IMG/VR virus record: IMGVR_UViG_3300030331_001517
Coordinates: 1-22,657 of that record
Strand: one strand, 5' to 3'
DNA from: a virus
Length of the DNA: 22,657 bases
How positions within the stretch are numbered: the first letter of the stretch is position 1; each line of letters begins with the position of its first letter. A model generated the notes under the pieces. It made no database searches. It was given only the letters and a program-made list of their open reading frames with translations, and was not told the origin of the DNA. This document shows positions 20,101 through 22,657 of this stretch, in pieces. A program made the translations under genes and the position numbers.

Positions 20101-20559
20101 ATGCCATATATAGGAAAATCCCCAACTAACGGTGTAAGAACTAGGTTTCTATATACAGCCACAGATGGACAAACAGCTTTTTCAGGAAGTGATAGTGCAT
20201 CTAATACGTTAGTATACACAGACGGAATGTTTATGGATGTATACCAAAACGGTGTGTTACTTAAACCAACTACTGACTATGCAGCGACAAACGGAACATC
20301 TGTTACATTAACCACAGGCGCACAAGGTAACGATGTTCTTGAGATGATTGTCTATGATGTATTTAGTGTTGCAGAGAACTACACTAAAACAGAGTCTGAC
20401 ACTCGATATCCATTTAAAGGTAACAACAGTATTATAAGATTAAATGGTCAGACAATAAGCAATGACCTTACGATAGATAGTGACGAAAATGGTATGTCTG
20501 CTGGACCGATTACACAAAGCGCAACTGTTACTGTTAACGGTTACTGGAGTATTGTATGA
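20101..20559 (+). CDS. Fibre protein, MPYIG type (head of second cassette)
   Basis: The 152-residue protein begins MPYIGKSPTNGVRTRFLYTA, with a fibre beta module (TDGQTAFSGSDSASNTLVYT, then MDVYQNGVLLKPTTDYAATN, GTSVTLTTGAQGNDVLEMIV) familiar from marine phage tail fibres. A link YDVFSVAENYTKTESDTRY leads into a cap-like end DENGMSAGPITQSATVTVNG, then YWSIV. It repeats the plan of the 16449 gene: same first five residues, similar middle and similar AGPI end. The ATG directly follows the previous stop. Its last codons hold GGAG (20546-20549) as the ribosome site of the next gene. Probably a proximal fibre subunit. Confidence 0.7.
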   Translation: MPYIGKSPTNGVRTRFLYTATDGQTAFSGSDSASNTLVYTDGMFMDVYQNGVLLKPTTDYAATNGTSVTLTTGAQGNDVLEMIVYDVFSVAENYTKTESDTRYPFKGNNSIIRLNGQTISNDLTIDSDENGMSAGPITQSATVTVNGYWSIV

Positions 20560-20948
20560 CTAGTGTATTAAATGTAGATACGATTGCAGCAAAAGATGGT
20601 ACAAGTCGTGTTGCACTTACTAAACAAGAAGCAGCAATTGTTTTGTTTGGTATGAATACGCATAGCACAACTTATATGGGTATAGCTACAAATCAGGTGT
20701 CTCCAAAAAATTTAAACATAAGTAGCGGAGAAGATGGTGGAACAGGGAAAATAAATGGTAATCTAACAGCAAGTTTAGATACAGTTAGTGCTATTTATCC
20801 TTCAGGTGTTATATCTGCTAATAATACTTGCACAATCGATTCTGGAACAACAACTACAGCAAAAATATTTTGTCAAATGCACGATGCTGATAGTAGTACT
20901 ATTGGAGACAGGTTAGGTTTTATGTCTGTATTTGGAGACTTGGCGTAA
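20556..20948 (+). CDS. GDLA-array fibre paralogue 3, diverged core
   Basis: The 130-residue protein overlaps the preceding gene as ATGA. It has the array-like start SVLNVDTIAAKDGTSRVALT and the GDLA end, but its middle is quite different (QEAAIVLFGMNTHSTTYMG, TASLDTVSAIYPSGVIS, KIFCQMHDADSSTIGDRL). It lacks the QGLxKW segment. It thus shows that both ends can be kept while the core is replaced. The likely role is as a fibre or spike subunit. Its end (GGAGACTTGGCG) feeds the next start in a TAATG overlap. Confidence 0.66.
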   Translation: MTSVLNVDTIAAKDGTSRVALTKQEAAIVLFGMNTHSTTYMGIATNQVSPKNLNISSGEDGGTGKINGNLTASLDTVSAIYPSGVISANNTCTIDSGTTTTAKIFCQMHDADSSTIGDRLGFMSVFGDLA

Positions 20949-20950
20949 TG
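20934..20950 (+). promoter_or_regulatory. Ribosome site inside GDLA codons (before 20948)
   Basis: GGAG at 20934-20937 lies ten bases before the ATG at 20948. TAATG junctions use ten-base spacing; ATGA/GTGA junctions use seven. Confidence 0.7.
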
Positions 20951-21379
20951 GCTAGTGAACTCAAAGTAGATAAAATATCAGGTGTCGCTGCGGCTGGGTC
21001 AGTGCTTGTGACGGCTGAAGGTGGCACTACAACAACTAGTTTGACACAAGGGTTAATTAAGGGTTGGGCTAACTTCAGTATGGGCACTGCTTCATTTAGA
21101 GATAGCATTAACATGGCTAGTATTACAGATAATGGTACAGGAGATGGAACACTTAACTACACTAATTCTTTTTCAAATGTAAACTATGCTTTTTCTGGGA
21201 TGTCTTCTTTAGATGATGGAACTAACGATTTTAATATTGGAATTATAGGACCAGACAGAGATTTTTATTCATTAACAACAAGTACGGTACGTTTAAACTT
21301 TTCTTATAATTCAGGATCTTCAAGTAACTCTTTTGATAACGGTCTAAACGGCACAATGCTTAGTGGAGATTTAGCATGA
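20948..21379 (+). CDS. GDLA-array fibre paralogue 4
   Basis: The 143-residue protein carries all array parts: MASELKVDKISGVAAAGSVL, a Gly/Thr stretch, SLTQGLIKGWANFSMGTASF, RDSINMASITDNGTGDGTLN and NSFSNVNYAFSG. A unique last third follows (DDGTNDFNIGIIGPDRDFYS, STVRLNFSYNSGSSSNSF), then GDLA. It is closest to the 17296 gene at its N-terminus (VDKISG in both) and to the 21376 and 21813 genes in the TGD core. DNA of the core (GATAATGGTACAGGAGAT, 21128-21145) recurs exactly at 21984 in the last copy. Probable fibre subunit; role inferred. Confidence 0.72.
   Translation: MASELKVDKISGVAAAGSVLVTAEGGTTTTSLTQGLIKGWANFSMGTASFRDSINMASITDNGTGDGTLNYTNSFSNVNYAFSGMSSLDDGTNDFNIGIIGPDRDFYSLTTSTVRLNFSYNSGSSSNSFDNGLNGTMLSGDLA
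21365..21378 (+). promoter_or_regulatory. Ribosome site inside GDLA codons (before 21376)
   Basis: GGAG at 21365-21368 lies seven bases before an ATG that overlaps the stop as ATGA. Base string GGAGATTTAGC differs from the 17285 copy by one synonymous base. Confidence 0.75.
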
Positions 21380-21813
21380 GCAGAGCATCTGACTTAGCAA
21401 ATCTCATAGCAAGTGGTAGCACTACAATTTTTGGTGAGGCTGGTGTTACATCTAGTGGTTCTACTGGTTTAACTACAAATCTACAGCAAGGGTTAATAAA
21501 ATCATGGGTTAGTTTTGATGGTAACACAGTAGATGCAAGCACTAATATGACAGGTGAAAATGGCAGTTTTAATGTTTCTGCTTTAGAAGATGATGGTACA
21601 GGAGACTATGATGTTCTTTTTACAAATAATATGGCAAACACTAATTATACTATAACAAGTGGTGGAACTAGAAACGCATCAAGCACTGCTCAAGCTGGAT
21701 ATTATCAGAAACATAATGTAGCAACAACTGGTTATACTGTAATGACTTTTAATACAGCCGCTGTAGAAGACCATGATTTAGTGATGACTCAAGTTGCAGG
21801 AGACTTAGCGTAA
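21376..21813 (+). CDS. GDLA-array fibre paralogue 5
   Basis: The 145-residue protein has a changed N-terminus (MSRASDLANLIASGSTTIFG) that keeps little of the S-x-L-x-V-D pattern, but it shares the core LQQGLIKSWVSFDGNTVDAS, GSFNVSALEDDGTGDYDVLF and TNNMANTNYTITSGG. A variable end (NASSTAQAGYYQKHNVATTG, then YTVMTFNTAAVEDHDLVMTQ) leads to AGDLA. It is thus a copy in which the anchor, rather than the core, differs. Its DDGTGDY and NMAN-x-NY segments are shared with the following gene. Expressed by TAATG coupling with the next gene. Confidence 0.72.
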   Translation: MSRASDLANLIASGSTTIFGEAGVTSSGSTGLTTNLQQGLIKSWVSFDGNTVDASTNMTGENGSFNVSALEDDGTGDYDVLFTNNMANTNYTITSGGTRNASSTAQAGYYQKHNVATTGYTVMTFNTAAVEDHDLVMTQVAGDLA

Positions 21814-21815
21814 TG
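21799..21815 (+). promoter_or_regulatory. Ribosome site inside GDLA codons (before 21813)
   Basis: GGAG at 21799-21802 lies ten bases before the ATG at 21813, as at 20934. The two TAATG junctions share GGAGACTTRGCGTAATGGC. Confidence 0.75.
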
Positions 21816-22220
21816 GCAAGCGAACTTAGAGTAAATACACTAAAGGATGCCAGTGGTAATAACTCTATTGCTACTTCTTTTGTGGCAGGGGGTAGTGCGA
21901 AGGCTTGGATTAATTTTGATGGAACTTCTACAGGAGCAGTTGGGGATTATGATAGAGGTTCACTTAATTGTGCAGTGATAATTGATAATGGTACAGGAGA
22001 TTATCGCATAGGTTTTACTACTAACATGGCTAATGTAAATTATTCAATATCTGTAAATGGTAGAAACTCTACTACCGCAAGAACAGTATATAACTGTGGT
22101 GGACCTAGCCAAACAGACCCAACTTCTGAAAATTTTGAAGTTGCCGCATATAATGAATCTGGAAATGCTTACATCAATCCATCACATATGTATGCACTAG
22201 TTCACGGAGACTTAGCATAG
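21813..22220 (+). CDS. GDLA-array fibre paralogue 6
   Basis: The 135-residue protein has MASELRVNTLKDASGNNSIA, FVAGGSAKAWINFDGTSTGA, NCAVIIDNGTGDYRIGFTTN and NMANVNYSISVNG. A unique end (NCGGPSQTDPTSENFEVAAY, then INPSHMYALVHGDLA) closes it. It is the most complete match to the general marine-phage KAWxNFDGT module. Although it keeps GGAGAC in its GDLA codons, the next gene has its own TAGGAGG downstream of the stop, so here the embedded signal is not needed. That makes a protein-level reason for GDLA, or recent cassette duplication, likely. Confidence 0.72.
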   Translation: MASELRVNTLKDASGNNSIATSFVAGGSAKAWINFDGTSTGAVGDYDRGSLNCAVIIDNGTGDYRIGFTTNMANVNYSISVNGRNSTTARTVYNCGGPSQTDPTSENFEVAAYNESGNAYINPSHMYALVHGDLA

Positions 22221-22230
22221 GAGGTTAAAG

Positions 22231-22657
22231 ATGGCGTTGCCTTTTTCAGCGTTTTCAGAACGTCCTTTTGCTGATGCTGACCAAGTAACTACCCCTGCCT
22301 CTGGCACTTGGGGTGGAGATGCCTGGGGCGATGGTGGTTGGGGAGGTGCAATCGGTGTTGCTGTCTCTGTTACAGGTGTTGCTGCCACTTCGGCTGTTGG
22401 CAACGAAACAGTAACTGGCACAAGTTCTACAACTCCAACAGGTATTGCAGCAACGGGCGGTGTTGGCTCTGTTACTGTATTAGGCGCAGGTATCGCAGGT
22501 GTATCTGGTACAGGGGCTACTCTAAATGTTGGCGATGAAACCGTAACGGGTTCAGCAAATATATCTGTGACAGGGCTTTCTGGCACAGGTTCAGTAGGTA
22601 ATGAAACCACTTCGATTTCAGTATCTATCGCAGTTTCAGGTTTATCTGCTACGGGTT
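22231..22657 (+). CDS. Repeat-rich fibre-like protein, 3' end outside window
   Basis: After a strong TAGGAGG ribosome site, an open frame runs to the window end (142 complete codons). It begins MALPFSAFSERPFADADQVT, followed by a Trp/Gly segment (TWGGDAWGDGGWGG at about 26-39). From about residue 43 it consists of diverged units of roughly 21-24 residues built on TG(V/I/L)xxTGxVG(N/S)(E/V)TV. Such Gly/Thr/Val repeat shafts are typical of long fibre or surface proteins in marine phages. It contains no charged catalytic cluster or membrane helix. How long the repeat is cannot be seen. It belongs to the fibre cassette as its last visible gene. Confidence 0.7.
   Translation, partial: MALPFSAFSERPFADADQVTTPASGTWGGDAWGDGGWGGAIGVAVSVTGVAATSAVGNETVTGTSSTTPTGIAATGGVGSVTVLGAGIAGVSGTGATLNVGDETVTGSANISVTGLSGTGSVGNETTSISVSIAVSGLSATG
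22357..22657 (+). repeat. Diverged tandem repeats in fibre-like gene
   Basis: Units of about 21-24 codons contain VGNETVTG, VGSVTVLG, VGDETVTG and VGNETTSI in turn, spaced by TG(V/I/L)-type turns. The DNA is related but not identical (GTTGGCAACGAAACAGTAAC, GTTGGCGATGAAACCGTAAC, GTAGGTAATGAAACCAC). The array continues beyond the window. Confidence 0.7.

Noticed and set aside
16892-22220. Diversity-generating retroelement as the cause of fibre variation
   Set aside because: No reverse transcriptase gene and no template/variable repeat pair with adenine-biased differences is visible in the window. The variation is by whole segments, not scattered adenine sites.
22212-22610. Minus-strand frame and a Cys/Arg-rich plus-strand frame at 22308-22538
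   Set aside because: Both are off-frame readings of the repeat gene that starts at 22231 after TAGGAGG. The plus-strand version is dominated by Cys, Arg and Trp from repeat codons.
1-22657. tRNA, rRNA, CRISPR, insertion sequence or attachment site
   Set aside because: Reading both strands showed no cloverleaf with CCA-type end, no regular spacer-repeat array, no transposase or integrase motif and no convincing core-site repeat.

Overview
The window is one continuous stretch of a tailed-phage genome: the late (virion) region. Every supportable gene is on the + strand. Genes are packed end to end, often with 1- or 4-base start/stop overlaps. I see no bacterial housekeeping gene, tRNA, rRNA, integrase, transposase or CRISPR array. 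The modest GC content, the portal and adaptor types, the phage-borne GroES homologue and many small proteins of a kind familiar from marine viromes point to a podovirus-like phage of a marine bacterium. The host cannot be named from this sequence. I compared proteins from memory of families only; no search was run.

Head and lysis block (1-8199): the C-terminal bulk of a P22-type portal protein (cut by the window start), a three-helix holin, a membrane protein with a canonical EF-hand loop, a small zinc-ribbon protein, three unrecognised proteins, a GroES-like co-chaperonin, an acidic coiled-coil scaffolding protein, a conserved unknown, a probable head-decoration protein and the HK97-fold major capsid protein. 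A strong rho-independent terminator follows the capsid gene. A candidate promoter and a palindrome come next, so 8200-8334 looks like a transcription boundary.

Middle block (8335-11465): two small beta-rich virion proteins, then a cluster of very basic small proteins, several shorter than 60 residues, with one XhlA-like and one other membrane-anchored coiled-coil protein. The basic cluster may package, condense or otherwise bind DNA or RNA, but nothing in the sequence proves it.

Neck and tail block (11474-16440): a conserved unknown, two head-tail adaptor-like proteins, a fibre-like protein with a cupredoxin-like C-terminus, and several small beta-rich tail or fibre proteins. No tape measure, endolysin or large tail-tube gene is visible.

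Fibre cassette (16449-22657): this is the most unusual part. Two proteins beginning MPYIG (16449 and 20101) each head a run of short, diverged paralogues (16892, 17296, 17733; and 20556, 20948, 21376, 21813). Most of these share an N-terminal S-x-L/I-K/R-V-D segment, a central QGL-x-K-W / D-D/N-G-T/S-G core and the C-terminus G-D/E-L-A. The GDLA codons also carry the Shine-Dalgarno sequence of the next gene, so each gene ends with the translation signal for its neighbour. A conserved unknown, a probable tail-assembly chaperone, a further fibre-like gene and one very AT-rich gene of different character sit between the two runs. The window ends inside a Gly/Thr/Val-repeat fibre-like gene.
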